Of a DNA stretch of 64,000 bases, positions 35,601-43,638 are shown piece after piece. The stretch covers positions 3,447,501 to 3,511,500 of the forward strand of contig NZ_CP133190.1 in the NCBI RefSeq assembly GCF_030913705.1. Reading direction: 5' to 3'. The translations under genes and the position numbers were made by a program. The notes below the pieces were generated by a model. That model was given only the letters and a program-made list of their open reading frames with translations, was not told the origin of the DNA and ran no database searches. The DNA comes from Anaerocolumna sp. MB42-C2. GTDB lineage: Bacteria > Bacillota > Clostridia > Lachnospirales > Lachnospiraceae. Each line of letters begins with the position of its first letter. Position 1 is the stretch's first letter.

Positions 35601-35947
35601 AATCCGATACATTGGGCAAGGTATCTGCCGGTATAACGGTAAAAGAACAAGGTATAAACGCTCTGATAACCTGTGATAACCGTAACGGTCTGGATATAAT
35701 TAAACAAAACAGTCAGGAATTAGTCTATGTCGTTAATCAGGCTGGAATAGAAATCAAACAATTAAATTATGGAATAGGTAATCAAAAGGAGGACTCTTAC
35801 CGATATACAAATTATAATCCGGTAGGTGAAAGCCAAAACGTAGATACCCCGGATAATTCAGGGGTTAAAACGGATACCTTATACAACCTTGCGAAGACGT
35901 TTTTGGTACATATAAAAGAGATAGAAGATAATTTAAAAAACACGTGA
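32666..35947 (+). CDS. Large DUF6240 protein with FliK-like C-terminus
   Basis: About 1093 residues, mostly hydrophilic and helical. The first 110 residues are low-complexity and acidic, and many LxxxxxxVTExNI-type repeat units follow (about 120-950), each pairing a helix with a phrase like MPVTEANI or SITEENI. The C-terminal 120 residues (TLGKVSAGITVKEQGINALITC... LVYVVNQAGIEIKQLNYG) resemble the FliK hook-length-control C-terminal fold. It sits directly before flagellin, so a flagellar role is likely. The start at MMINGVYG (ATG 32666, or TTG just before) follows a modest GAGAG site. Confidence 0.7.
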   Translation: MMINGVYGTGSPSVQENTANTAPKEENIAEVKQAKNNIITETASVTADTDYTTYNENTLQNNDSEKTQEEKSTEGEEQSNTKERMTKEDYKAISEEGISLEEYNAERLTLALQRVKTQRIVTEENLTDQKENLEQKMEAVKNMADYSGTTKKIVEKLIESDMPVTEANIAKIAAALEMASSALSLTDKGISYIIKNNLEPTIENIYKAQYSGSFSQNRRISDQVFENLQGQISEIIENSGLKVNDENLQSAKWLLNNGLPVTDKTLWAYHDLNQLKNNTGEETILNKTVETYASGKSPESASLGTADTTRASQAIDAFWSISEEAITVVVNHSGLETSQINCRELKKAQAQLEQQGRKTQEKQLQTDKDNVQLQNNEKTGSEDVRQEVSVSDNLDIKTITVRRQLEEIRLKMTLDSGKQLIKNGFHLDTDSLSKIVDGLRELEDKYYKNLLKEGNAAITSENVQTLKGSIQSVEELKAMPSYILGNTLSSRSIETVEGLLSAGNECKNSLKAGETYEALMTKPRSDMGDSITKAFQNVDDILEDMKLETTQANERAVRILGYNGISITEENISYVKSYDEQVNRLMKNFQPSVAVELIKKDVNPLNIPIEELNQQIESIQNELGITEEEKYSKYLWKLEKNKAITQEERKSYIGIYRLLNTVDKTDGAALGSVLKAGQEVTMQNLLTAVRTMKSGGMDTAVDDSFGALAQLNYSRESITEQINTSFNREGQSKETNQTDETADILNEKIKYSSHLVRDVMEEISPEKLQKFKDSDEILNMSVEKLKEELLNIPKGEEENEYWNKKVEDYHEVLFQAEDAIRLLKNYEMPTSIANIQAAKDLISKNNTFYKQLTKTLKNNNKPGDTEESDTDRKETGLDLEAVSEGMMEALKSPSSMKQQYQMLEQDVNKLLNQVYENPVITSQDITTLQRINYGMSFIGKLASKEIYEIPMALGNDITNVNVTVVRNTGETGKVSINMESDTLGKVSAGITVKEQGINALITCDNRNGLDIIKQNSQELVYVVNQAGIEIKQLNYGIGNQKEDSYRYTNYNPVGESQNVDTPDNSGVKTDTLYNLAKTFLVHIKEIEDNLKNT

Positions 35948-35969
35948 TAAACACAGATGGGAGCATGAT

Positions 35970-37451
35970 ATGAGAATTAATCATAATATTTCAGCTTTAA
36001 AATCAAATAATCAATTAGTAAGAACCAATAATGCACTGGACAAAAGCTTAGAGAAATTGTCCTCCGGATTTCGCATTAACCGTGCTGCGGATGATGCTGC
36101 CGGTATGGCTATTTCCCAAAAGATGAAGACCCAAATCGCAGGACTTGACCAGGCTTCTAGAAATGCATCAGACGGTATATCCATTATACAAACGGCAGAG
36201 GGTGCCTTAACCGAAGTTAATTCCATGTTGCAGAGGATGAGAGAATTAGCAGTTCAGGCAGCCAATGGAACCAATACAGTAGGAGATAGAAAATCCATAC
36301 AAAATGAAATTGACGAACTAAAAGAAGAAATTCAGAGAATTTCTGACACAACGGAATTTAATACCAAAAAAATATTGGATGGAAGTATTGATAATATGTC
36401 GTATTCTGATAATACCTCTGTTGAATTAGTTTCTTTATCAGATGCGGTTCAAAGCGGAAGTTATGGGATAAAAATTGATTCAGAAGCAACCAAAGCAGTA
36501 GCAGTTGGAACGGGCCCAATAAATTATCCTAATCCAAGTAATTTGGCAGGTAAAATAAATATTAATGGCAATGAGATTGAAATAAAAGCGGGTGATACAC
36601 TGGAAGACGTATATGCAAAAATTCGTGAAACTTGTGATAATGCAAATATTAAGGTTTTTGCCAGTAATACAACCACACCGAATCAATCTCTTAAAGATGC
36701 ACCGGATACAGCCGGTTATACAGATGTAAATGTTGCAAATAGTAAATATCTTGTTTTTGTATCGGAAAAATATGGTTCCGATCAATCCATAGAAATTACC
36801 TGTGACAGCGATGCCTTAAAGAATGCTCTGGGAATCGCCAGTGTCACATCAAATAAAGGAACCGATGCGAAAGCAACTTTAGTATCGGGTTTTAATACAA
36901 CGGCAACGGTGTCAGCAGATGGTGATCAAATTAAAATAACGGACAGCAGTGATTTTGAGATGGTTATTAAAGCCGGACCGGGTTCAAAACGTGTTGATGA
37001 TCCAGCCACAACGGCCATAGACGAAAGTATTACTAACATAACCGTATTAGATGCAGGCCCTATGGAATTACAAATCGGTGCCAATGAGCATCAGACTATG
37101 GATGTAAGGATTCCCAAGGTAGATCCGGTTACATTAGGAATTGATAATGTTAACCTTTGTACGGAGGAGGGTGCCCAGGCAGCGATTACAACCTTTGATA
37201 ATGCCAATAATAAGGTAACGGCGATCCGTGCTAAATTAGGTGCCTATCAGAACCGTTTGGAACATTCTATCTCAAACCTTGATACCACCTCAGAAAATAT
37301 GACGGAAGCATTATCCCGTATTGAAGATGTTGATATGGCTAAGGAAATGGCTAACTATACTCAGAAAAATGTATTATCCCAGGCAGGTACGTCCATGTTA
37401 GCACAGGCCAATCAGAGACCGCAGCAAATCTTATCGCTACTGCAGGGATAA
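35970..37451 (+). CDS. hag: Flagellin
   Basis: Structural filament protein of 493 residues, exported by the flagellar type III apparatus, so no signal peptide. The conserved N-terminal D0/D1 (MRINHNISALKSNNQL...LEKLSSGFRINRAADDAAG) and C-terminal D1/D0 (IEDVDMAKEMANYTQKNVLSQAGTSMLAQANQRPQQILSLLQG) are complete. A variable domain lies at about 140-400. It follows the FliK-like gene by 22 bases and precedes fliS. Confidence 0.97.
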   Translation: MRINHNISALKSNNQLVRTNNALDKSLEKLSSGFRINRAADDAAGMAISQKMKTQIAGLDQASRNASDGISIIQTAEGALTEVNSMLQRMRELAVQAANGTNTVGDRKSIQNEIDELKEEIQRISDTTEFNTKKILDGSIDNMSYSDNTSVELVSLSDAVQSGSYGIKIDSEATKAVAVGTGPINYPNPSNLAGKININGNEIEIKAGDTLEDVYAKIRETCDNANIKVFASNTTTPNQSLKDAPDTAGYTDVNVANSKYLVFVSEKYGSDQSIEITCDSDALKNALGIASVTSNKGTDAKATLVSGFNTTATVSADGDQIKITDSSDFEMVIKAGPGSKRVDDPATTAIDESITNITVLDAGPMELQIGANEHQTMDVRIPKVDPVTLGIDNVNLCTEEGAQAAITTFDNANNKVTAIRAKLGAYQNRLEHSISNLDTTSENMTEALSRIEDVDMAKEMANYTQKNVLSQAGTSMLAQANQRPQQILSLLQG

Positions 37452-37497
37452 TAGGCTGAGAGTTTAAACTATTCAGAGAAAGGTATCAGGAATATAA

Positions 37498-37977
37498 ATG
37501 GAAAAAGATCTGTTAAAAGCTTATACCGCAAGAATTTCTCAGGCATCCAGAAGTGAATTAGTGGTTATTATGTATGAAATTATATTATCCGATATAGCTT
37601 CGGCTAAAACGTATTTTGAAGCCGGAGAAACAGATTCCTATCTGCGTGAATTAAAACATGCCCAGCGCTTTCTTAATGAATTAATGGCCACTCTGGATTA
37701 CCGGTATGAGCAGGCCTATCAGCTAATGAGTTTGTATATTTACATTAATAAGTCGATTTTGACTGCGATTTATCAAAAGAAAAACGACATTTTAACGGAA
37801 ATAGAATCCATTCTCCAAATATTAATGGAGGGGTTCAAAGGCATTATTAAAGAAGACAAAGCCGGACCTGTTATGCAGAATACTCAGCAGCTTTATGCAG
37901 GGTTGACTTATGGAAAAGGTGTTTTAAACGAAACCTATTTAAACCCCAATGAACAAAGCAGAGGATTTAAGGCGTAA
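37498..37977 (+). CDS. fliS: FliS-like flagellin export chaperone
   Basis: Helical protein of 159 residues matching FliS in size and in its SELVVIMYEIILSDIASAKTYFEAG and YIYINKSILTAIYQKK segments. FliS binds the flagellin C-terminus and keeps it unpolymerised before export. Its place just after flagellin supports the call. A terminator follows. Confidence 0.85.
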   Translation: MEKDLLKAYTARISQASRSELVVIMYEIILSDIASAKTYFEAGETDSYLRELKHAQRFLNELMATLDYRYEQAYQLMSLYIYINKSILTAIYQKKNDILTEIESILQILMEGFKGIIKEDKAGPVMQNTQQLYAGLTYGKGVLNETYLNPNEQSRGFKA

Positions 37978-37998
37978 GCAGTAAATATATAATTTAAG

Positions 37999-38055
37999 TA
38001 GGACATATGTAAATCTTAAGTGTTACTTTACGATTTATATATGTCCTATACTTTT
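37999..38055 (+). terminator. Intrinsic terminator after fliS
   Basis: TAGGACATATGTAAATC pairs with GATTTATATATGTCCTA, followed by TACTTTTGTT. It may also serve the convergent YaaL-like gene. Confidence 0.6.
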
Positions 38056-38063
38056 GTTCTAAT

Positions 38064-38285
38064 TTATATAGTAGTATATTCATTATCCATCTCTTTTGCT
38101 TGCTTTAGGAGAAATTTATATCTTTTTTGAATCGCATTCACTTCATAGATATAACAGTCAATTAAATCAGGATCAATTACGTTTTCGAAATTCGAATATG
38201 CGGATTCCAGAGCAAGCTTTGTCTTTTCAATTTCACCTAGCAAAGCATCATTTTGCTGCTTTTTAATTTTTGAAAACAATTTCAT
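38064..38285 (-). CDS. YaaL-family protein (DUF2508)
   Basis: Small protein of 73 residues, MKLFSKIKKQQNDALLGEIEKT..., with the DUF2508 core VIDPDLIDCYIYEVNAIQKRYKFLLKQAK. TGGAGCATGA precedes the ATG. In many clostridia this family sits beside bofA near recR-dnaX; here it is divergent from bofA. Function unknown. Confidence 0.82.
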   Translation of the reverse strand: MKLFSKIKKQQNDALLGEIEKTKLALESAYSNFENVIDPDLIDCYIYEVNAIQKRYKFLLKQAKEMDNEYTTI

Positions 38286-38410
38286 TCATGCTCCATTTCT
38301 ACCTGATTAACAGGGTTATAAATAATTATTTAATTATAGTATAGTCAGGCTATACCTAGAATATACTAAATTATAGAAAAATTTACCTAATTTAATAAAA
38401 GGAGGAAATT

Positions 38411-38683
38411 ATGGAGAGCCAGATTTTTGTTGCTATAATTATTATATGCGTGGCATTAATTTTATTTGGAGTAATAAAACATCGTTTTGATTTACTGGTA
38501 AATTTTGGACTGCGTATTTTTTCCGGATTACTGGGAATTTATCTTTTAAATAATTTATTTCTTAGTTTTCATTTATCATTAACTGCCGGAACAAATGCAT
38601 TCAATGCGCTTGTGATCGGGTTATTAGGCATTCCAGGGTTCCTTCTGGTATATGGAATAACTGCTTTTTATTATTTTACATAA
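38411..38683 (+). CDS. bofA: BofA-family inhibitor of pro-sigma-K processing
   Basis: Membrane protein of 90 residues with hydrophobic segments at about 5-20, 30-48 and 66-86, ending in the BofA signature GLLGIPGFLLVYGITAFYYF. In Bacillus BofA holds the SpoIVFB protease inactive at the forespore membrane. GGAGGAAA precedes the ATG. It supports a spore-forming host. Confidence 0.88.
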   Translation: MESQIFVAIIIICVALILFGVIKHRFDLLVNFGLRIFSGLLGIYLLNNLFLSFHLSLTAGTNAFNALVIGLLGIPGFLLVYGITAFYYFT

Positions 38684-38747
38684 AAAACAGTAAAATTTGT
38701 ATTACTGGGTTTTGAACTGTTTACTGAATAACTAATTTAGTATGTTT

Positions 38748-38790
38748 AGAGAAGCTATTGTGCTAATGTTTTAGTGTAATAGCTTCTCTT
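38748..38790 (+). terminator. Intrinsic terminator after bofA
   Basis: AGAGAAGCTATT pairs with AATAGCTTCTCT (12 bp), then TATTGTT. Confidence 0.65.
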
Positions 38791-38930
38791 ATTGTTAAGC
38801 TGAAATTAAAAAATATATATTGGCATGAGAAATTTTAGATATTACAATCGTTTATATAGAAGAAGGATATTGCTGGTATGAATCATGGAATTTCAATATC
38901 TTTTTTTATGATAGATGAGGAAGTGATGAT

Positions 38931-39431
38931 ATAAAGAAAAAATGTGGTAATGCAAGGCAGTTAACGTGTGAGGAAAGATATTTATTAAATGAACTTATTG
39001 AAAAGTATGCAGACAGTATATTTCGTTGTGCCTATAGTTATTGTGGAAACCGTATGGATGCCGAAGATGTCATTCAGGAAGTTTTTTTAAAATATATGAG
39101 AAAACATCCTGAGTTTAAAGATCTTAATCATGAAAGAGCATGGTTCTTAAGAGTGACCATTAATACTGCAAAAGACTATGTTAATTCATTCTGGTACCGT
39201 AAAACAGAGGCTCTGAATGAAAATATTCTTTATGAAAATGAGCAGGAAAAGGATATCTGGGAATTGGTTCAACAACTTCCTAAGAAATATCGTCTCATAA
39301 TCCAATTATTTTATCAGGAGGGATATTCGATAAAAGAAATATCATATATTCTGAAAACCCGGGAATCTACTGTGGGAACGCAACTTAGCAGGGCAAGAGA
39401 AATGTTAAAAAATAAATTTGAGGAGGAATAG
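38931..39431 (+). CDS. ECF-type sigma factor, start codon anomalous
   Basis: Sigma-70 ECF protein: region 2 reads LNELIEKYADSIFRCAYSYCGNRMDAEDVIQEVFLKYM and region 4 reads LPKKYRLIIQLFYQEGYSIKEISYILKTRESTVGTQLSRAREMLKNKF. The first ATG in frame (39054) would cut region 2 in half. The frame is open further upstream to a stop at about 38916, but holds no ATG, GTG or TTG. The best-placed candidate is ATA at 38931, 10 bases after GAGG. Alternatively ATG-ATA at 38925 lost its frame by a 2-base insertion (ATGATA-TA-AAG). The next gene looks like its membrane partner. Confidence 0.72.
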   Translation: MKKKCGNARQLTCEERYLLNELIEKYADSIFRCAYSYCGNRMDAEDVIQEVFLKYMRKHPEFKDLNHERAWFLRVTINTAKDYVNSFWYRKTEALNENILYENEQEKDIWELVQQLPKKYRLIIQLFYQEGYSIKEISYILKTRESTVGTQLSRAREMLKNKFEEE

Positions 39432-39433
39432 AA

Positions 39434-40036
39434 ATGAATGATTCTGCAATAGAAAAGAAATTAATGGAAGATTATCATAACATCACAGAAAGAATTCAGT
39501 TATCAGATACTTGCAGGAGACGTCTAATGAATATGTCCGTTCACACAAAACACACTAAGGTCGGAATAAAGATTTTACTTACACAAGTCGTCTGTTTAAT
39601 CTTGTTATTCTTACTTATACCAGCTTCCGCTTTTGCAATGGTGAATATATCAGATATCTTATTGGAAAAAGTAAAAGATGCAAAACTAAATGAAAGCGAA
39701 ATTATTAAAATAAATAATGATTTACAGGAAGGAGGTTATTCAGCAGAGGAAATTAGAAACATGACACCGTTAGAAAAAAATGAATTTGGTCAGACTTATG
39801 GACTGGATGTTCTTGGAGCAGATTTAATCGCAGTTATATCAGAAGAGGGGCTTCATGGTTACGTATATAGGGAAGAACTAGAGGATAAACCGAACTTTAA
39901 AACACCGGAAGAAGCAATCGAATGGCAGAATAACAGGCCTGTAAACAGATCTATTTCGGTTTATAAAAGTGATGGCAGGACAGTTATCGGAGAATTTGTA
40001 ATAGGAAATGGAACGGCAGAAATAAATGATAAATAG
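39434..40036 (+). CDS. Membrane protein, probable anti-sigma partner
   Basis: Protein of 200 residues starting 2 bases after the ECF sigma stop, with GGAGGAAT upstream. Residues 1-45 are cytosolic, one transmembrane segment spans about 48-70, and the remainder is an extracytoplasmic domain. Position and topology fit an anti-sigma factor for the ECF protein. No zinc-binding HxxxCxxC motif is present and the family was not recognised. Confidence 0.6.
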   Translation: MNDSAIEKKLMEDYHNITERIQLSDTCRRRLMNMSVHTKHTKVGIKILLTQVVCLILLFLLIPASAFAMVNISDILLEKVKDAKLNESEIIKINNDLQEGGYSAEEIRNMTPLEKNEFGQTYGLDVLGADLIAVISEEGLHGYVYREELEDKPNFKTPEEAIEWQNNRPVNRSISVYKSDGRTVIGEFVIGNGTAEINDK

Positions 40037-40076
40037 TATCATTTATTTTAAAAGATAATACTAAAAAATACGAATA

Positions 40077-40112
40077 AAGCCCCTGGAGTTAAAATGACAG
40101 GGGCTTCTTTTT
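40077..40112 (+). terminator. Intrinsic terminator after the ECF sigma pair
   Basis: AAGCCCCTG pairs with CAGGGGCTT across a 12-base loop, followed by CTTTTTAT. Confidence 0.85.
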
Positions 40113-40296
40113 ATATAGCGAATTCGATTCAAGAGTACTATTCCCAGTTCTACCCCAAAAAAACAGACTTAGTATGTAGTATGCTACTCGATGTACAGAA
40201 ACGGTAATAACACGGATCAGACTGTAAAAACTCGGGGGTTATATACAAAAATACATCCCAATATACCCGATATGATGTGGTGGTGATTTGAAACAT

Positions 40297-40467
40297 GTAA
40301 CTGTTCACTCCCTGCAAAAAGCTGCAGTTGCGTGAACAGTAACAGACCTCGCGATGCATACAAAACGCATAGAAAACGTTTTGGTGCTGGGATTCTCCGG
40401 TTTTCTGTGATAATACACTCACGAAAACACGTCGCATTGTTGCCTGTGAACGCCTGTGAACAGTAAC
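40297..40467. repeat. MITE-like dispersed repeat, copy 2 (171 bp)
   Basis: Reverse-oriented relative of 2798-2970. Ends GTAACTGTTCAC and GTGAACAGTAAC are inverted repeats with one mismatch. The first 47 bases are themselves a palindromic unit closed by a second GTGAACAGTAAC at 40332-40343. The rest of the gap 40113-40700 is AT-rich and carries no gene. Confidence 0.75.
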
Positions 40468-40700
40468 AGAAACATTCAAAAAAATATATAATATTGGGAA
40501 TATAATTTACTTGTAAATACTTATAAATTTATAATAATTTTATGTATACTTTTAAAATGTAAATTTATAGACTTAAATTAATTTTATATAAAAAATTTTA
40601 TAAAAATTGTCATATGTAATGAATTTACATAATTTGCATTATTTTGGTTGTAAAATTTATAAGCTGGGTGTAAGATTACCTTATCTAAAAAGTCTGTGAG

Positions 40701-41450
40701 GTGAAGCCTATTAGTTTTAAGATGACTTGCCTTGTCTGTCTGCTTCTAATTGCTGTGATAATGGATTTAAGGTCTTATAAAATCAGTAATCTTTTAATCA
40801 TTTTCGGATTAATTCTGGGTCTTATGATTAACTACTGTGAACAGGGACGGACAAGTATTAGTTTATGGTTTTTTGGTATGTTATTACCAATACTGCTCCT
40901 ATTTCCGCTTTTTCTGATGAAAGCGCTGGGAGCGGGAGATATAAAGCTTTTTTCTGTAGTGGGCTGTTTTTGCGGTGCGGCCAGCGTTTATCATTCTATC
41001 GGAGCCGCATTTGTAATAGCCGCATTTTTATCTTTGTTACATCTTATTAAGTACAGGTTAGTTTTATCCGGATTTCTTTCTTTTCAGAATTTCCTTCAAG
41101 TTGCAAAATCCAAACATAGTACTATTAACAAATTATCCAAAAGTCTTTATCAGGTAAAATCTGAGGTTGAATTTTTTATCTGCAGATTCCATAGCTATCC
41201 GTCAAAACAAATAAAAAGCAGGGAAAGGGAAATAGAATCTAATAATTATACGGATCATCATAGTTATACCGAAAAACGTAATTATACCGGGAAAATTACA
41301 TATCAGGAAGTCAGGGAGGAAGAAAATAAAAATACGTTACCGGCTATTGTTAATTATTGTGAGAACAGAAAAGGAAGTAAGCAGGGTGTCATTCATTTTT
41401 CACCGGCAATTTTATTCGCTGTGCTAATTCATATCTTTCGTATTTATTAG
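40701..41450 (+). CDS. Prepilin peptidase (TadV/CpaA-like, A24 family)
   Basis: Membrane aspartyl protease that cleaves and matures Flp-type prepilins of Tad pili. The two catalytic aspartates are in MDLRSYKISN (Asp22) and GAGDIKLF (Asp80), within hydrophobic segments. The core ends near residue 125; an unusual hydrophilic insertion of about 95 residues rich in Ser, Tyr, Glu and Lys precedes one last membrane segment, giving 249 residues where TadV proteins are usually about 150-170. The start is GTG next to a weak GAG site; ATG seven codons later is possible. Confidence 0.83.
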   Translation: MKPISFKMTCLVCLLLIAVIMDLRSYKISNLLIIFGLILGLMINYCEQGRTSISLWFFGMLLPILLLFPLFLMKALGAGDIKLFSVVGCFCGAASVYHSIGAAFVIAAFLSLLHLIKYRLVLSGFLSFQNFLQVAKSKHSTINKLSKSLYQVKSEVEFFICRFHSYPSKQIKSREREIESNNYTDHHSYTEKRNYTGKITYQEVREEENKNTLPAIVNYCENRKGSKQGVIHFSPAILFAVLIHIFRIY

Positions 41451-41594
41451 TATGAATAGTATTGCGTAAGACATACGATCCCAAAGCCTCGGACACGAGG
41501 TTTGAAAAGAATAGCAAAAAACGCTATTCTTAAGGGTTTATACCCCTAAAGTGTGGGTATTGGTATGAAGTTATTAATAAGGGGGAATGTAATT

Positions 41595-42590
41595 TTGAGC
41601 TCTTTAGCTATTTATGATACGGAAAGTGATTACGCAAACCATTTAATGGATTATTTAAAACGTAACCAAAAAAATTTGATGCAGATACGTGTTTTTACTA
41701 ATCTACAAAGTCTAAAGGCATATATGGAAGAAAATTTCATTCATATATTATTAATTAATGAAAATTTACCACTAGACGAAGTTAACATGGATAATATAAG
41801 AAACATATGCCTATTATCCGAAGAAAATGCAGTCTCAACTAATAATATATATCCTGTAATATATAAATATCAGTCAGCAGAAATTATTATGAAAGAACTA
41901 TTATTATATTTTCCGGAACAATTGCTTCAAAGCAACAGGAAGAATACTTATGACACTAAAACCAAAATAATCAGTGTCTTTTCCATGCAAGCGGATGTTA
42001 TGCGGCAGGCTTTTGCATTTTCCCTTGCAAAACAATATTCAGCTATTAAAAAAACATTATACATCAATCTGGATACTCTTCCGGTATTATCTGAAATTCT
42101 GGGGTATAAAGCTGATATAGGCCTATCTGAATTAATTTATTTTCTAAAACAAAATCCATCCAATTTAAGTAACAAAATAAGCGGAGTTATTACAAAGCGA
42201 CAAAATCTTGATTCTTTAGAGGGTGTATCTTTTGGACCTGATTTATTTGAACTAACACCTGAAGATATTGCGCTATGGCTAGGCGAATTGCAGTTAAATG
42301 CAGATTATGATGTTATTCTGTTTGATATCGGCTGTTATTCTCAAGGGGTATTAGAGGTATTCCGTAACAGCAGCCAGATATTGTGCCTGATAGCAGAAAA
42401 CAACTGGGATGAGGTTAAATATAATGTGTTTAAGGACCAATTGAACTGGTCCGGATATACCGATGTTTTAGAAAAAATAACCCAGGTTACTGTTACGGAA
42501 GAAATAAGAGATGTACTGCATAATAGAATATATCAACGCTTTGATGTTGAAACCGGTGATTTTGATTTTATTTCAGGCTATATAAGATAG
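41595..42590 (+). CDS. TadZ/CpaE-like pilus assembly protein with degenerate Walker A
   Basis: About 331 residues: a receiver-like N-terminal domain (SLAIYDTESDYANHLMDYLKRN) and a MinD/ParA-like domain (about 120-331). Where a P-loop GGVGKT would be expected it reads IISVFSMQADVMRQAF, so ATP binding is probably lost. ILFDIGCYSQG marks the Walker B strand. The start is set at TTG 41595, with AAGGGGGAA about 8 bases upstream; the longer frame opening at 41553 adds only translated leader. TadZ localises the pilus machine. The adjoining genes are TadV and CpaF. Confidence 0.75.
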   Translation: MSSLAIYDTESDYANHLMDYLKRNQKNLMQIRVFTNLQSLKAYMEENFIHILLINENLPLDEVNMDNIRNICLLSEENAVSTNNIYPVIYKYQSAEIIMKELLLYFPEQLLQSNRKNTYDTKTKIISVFSMQADVMRQAFAFSLAKQYSAIKKTLYINLDTLPVLSEILGYKADIGLSELIYFLKQNPSNLSNKISGVITKRQNLDSLEGVSFGPDLFELTPEDIALWLGELQLNADYDVILFDIGCYSQGVLEVFRNSSQILCLIAENNWDEVKYNVFKDQLNWSGYTDVLEKITQVTVTEEIRDVLHNRIYQRFDVETGDFDFISGYIR

Positions 42591-42742
42591 AAGAAGTTTA
42601 TTTTTTGTGTCTCACTCAATATTCAGTTTTCATTCGATTAAAAATCCGTTATTGAGTATTATTTATTTATTTTTATTTCTGCCATTGGCTGATATTTGCA
42701 TGAGGAAATGTTAATTAAATAAAATTTCGGATAGGAGGAAAG

Positions 42743-43630
42743 ATGGAAATAAAAAAACAGAAACTGCAGGATTTGGTAATTAAGCAGATCGATTTATCGA
42801 AAGAATTACAGGATGAAGAAATCCTGGAGGTAATAGATGAGATTCTGTTAAAAGAAAGTAAAAATAACTACATAAGCTTGCAGGATAAACGGCAGCTTAG
42901 GAAAGATATATTTAATTCAATCCGTAGATTGGATATATTACAGGAGTTAATTGAAGACAGTTCTATAACAGAAATTATGATTAATGGTTCTAATAATATA
43001 TTTATAGAACAAAATGGGGCAATCCATCCCTGGAATAAACAGTTTGAGTCAGTAAAGAAGCTGGAAGATGTTGTACAGCAGATTGTATCAAAATCAAACA
43101 GGATTATAAATGAGGCAAGTCCTATCGTGGATGCAAGATTATCGGACGGTTCCAGAGTTAATATTGTTCTCCCGCCGGTAGCCTTGGAAGGCCCCATAGT
43201 TACCATCAGGAAGTTCCCGGATAATCCCATTACGATAAAAAAGTTAATTCAAATTGGCTCCGTTACGGAAGAAGTTGCTAAGTTCCTGGAAAAATTAGTT
43301 ATAGCCGGATACAACATATTCATAAGCGGTGGTACCGGTTCAGGAAAAACAACATTTCTTAACGCACTTTCTAACTTTATTCCCAAAGATGAAAGAGTAA
43401 TCACCATAGAAGATTCAGCGGAACTTCAGATCAAAGCAATTCCGAACCTGGTTAAATTAGAAGCCCGTAATGCCAATGTGGAGGGTAAAAACGCAGTGAC
43501 TATAAGAGATCTTATAAAATCCAGCCTTAGAATGCGACCTGACCGAATCGTGGTGGGTGAAGTAAGGGATGCTGCAGCAATTGATATGCTTCAGGCTATG
43601 AACAGCGGTCATATATCATTAGCACTATAG
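42743..43630 (+). pseudogene. cpaF: CpaF/TadA pilus assembly ATPase, 3' end replaced by prophage
   Basis: Type II/IV secretion ATPase of the Tad pilus. The N-terminal domain, Walker A SGGTGSGKTTFLNAL, Asp box EDSAELQI and Walker B RPDRIVVGEVRDAAAIDMLQAMNSGH are intact. The family continues with a GSLSTGHANS His box and about 100 more residues. Here the frame changes right after MNSGH to ISLAL and a stop. The serine recombinase gene lies 8 bases beyond, so this is an attachment-site disruption. The remaining 295 residues should be inactive as an assembly ATPase. Confidence 0.88.
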
Positions 43631-43638
43631 CAATATTG
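43596..43638. other. Left attachment region (attL) of the prophage
   Basis: The cpaF reading frame departs from the family consensus right after the GGTCAT codons at about 43607-43612, marking the host-prophage crossover. The crossover dinucleotide cannot be fixed without the right junction. Confidence 0.7.

Noticed and set aside
40150..40479. Leftward frame of 109 codons
   Set aside because: It runs through the inverted-repeat element, has no ribosome site and is not preserved in copy 1.
41507..41531. Hairpin AAGAATAGC/GCTATTCTT before the TadZ-like gene as a terminator
   Set aside because: No T-run follows; it may be an RNA processing or stability element but nothing supports a specific call.
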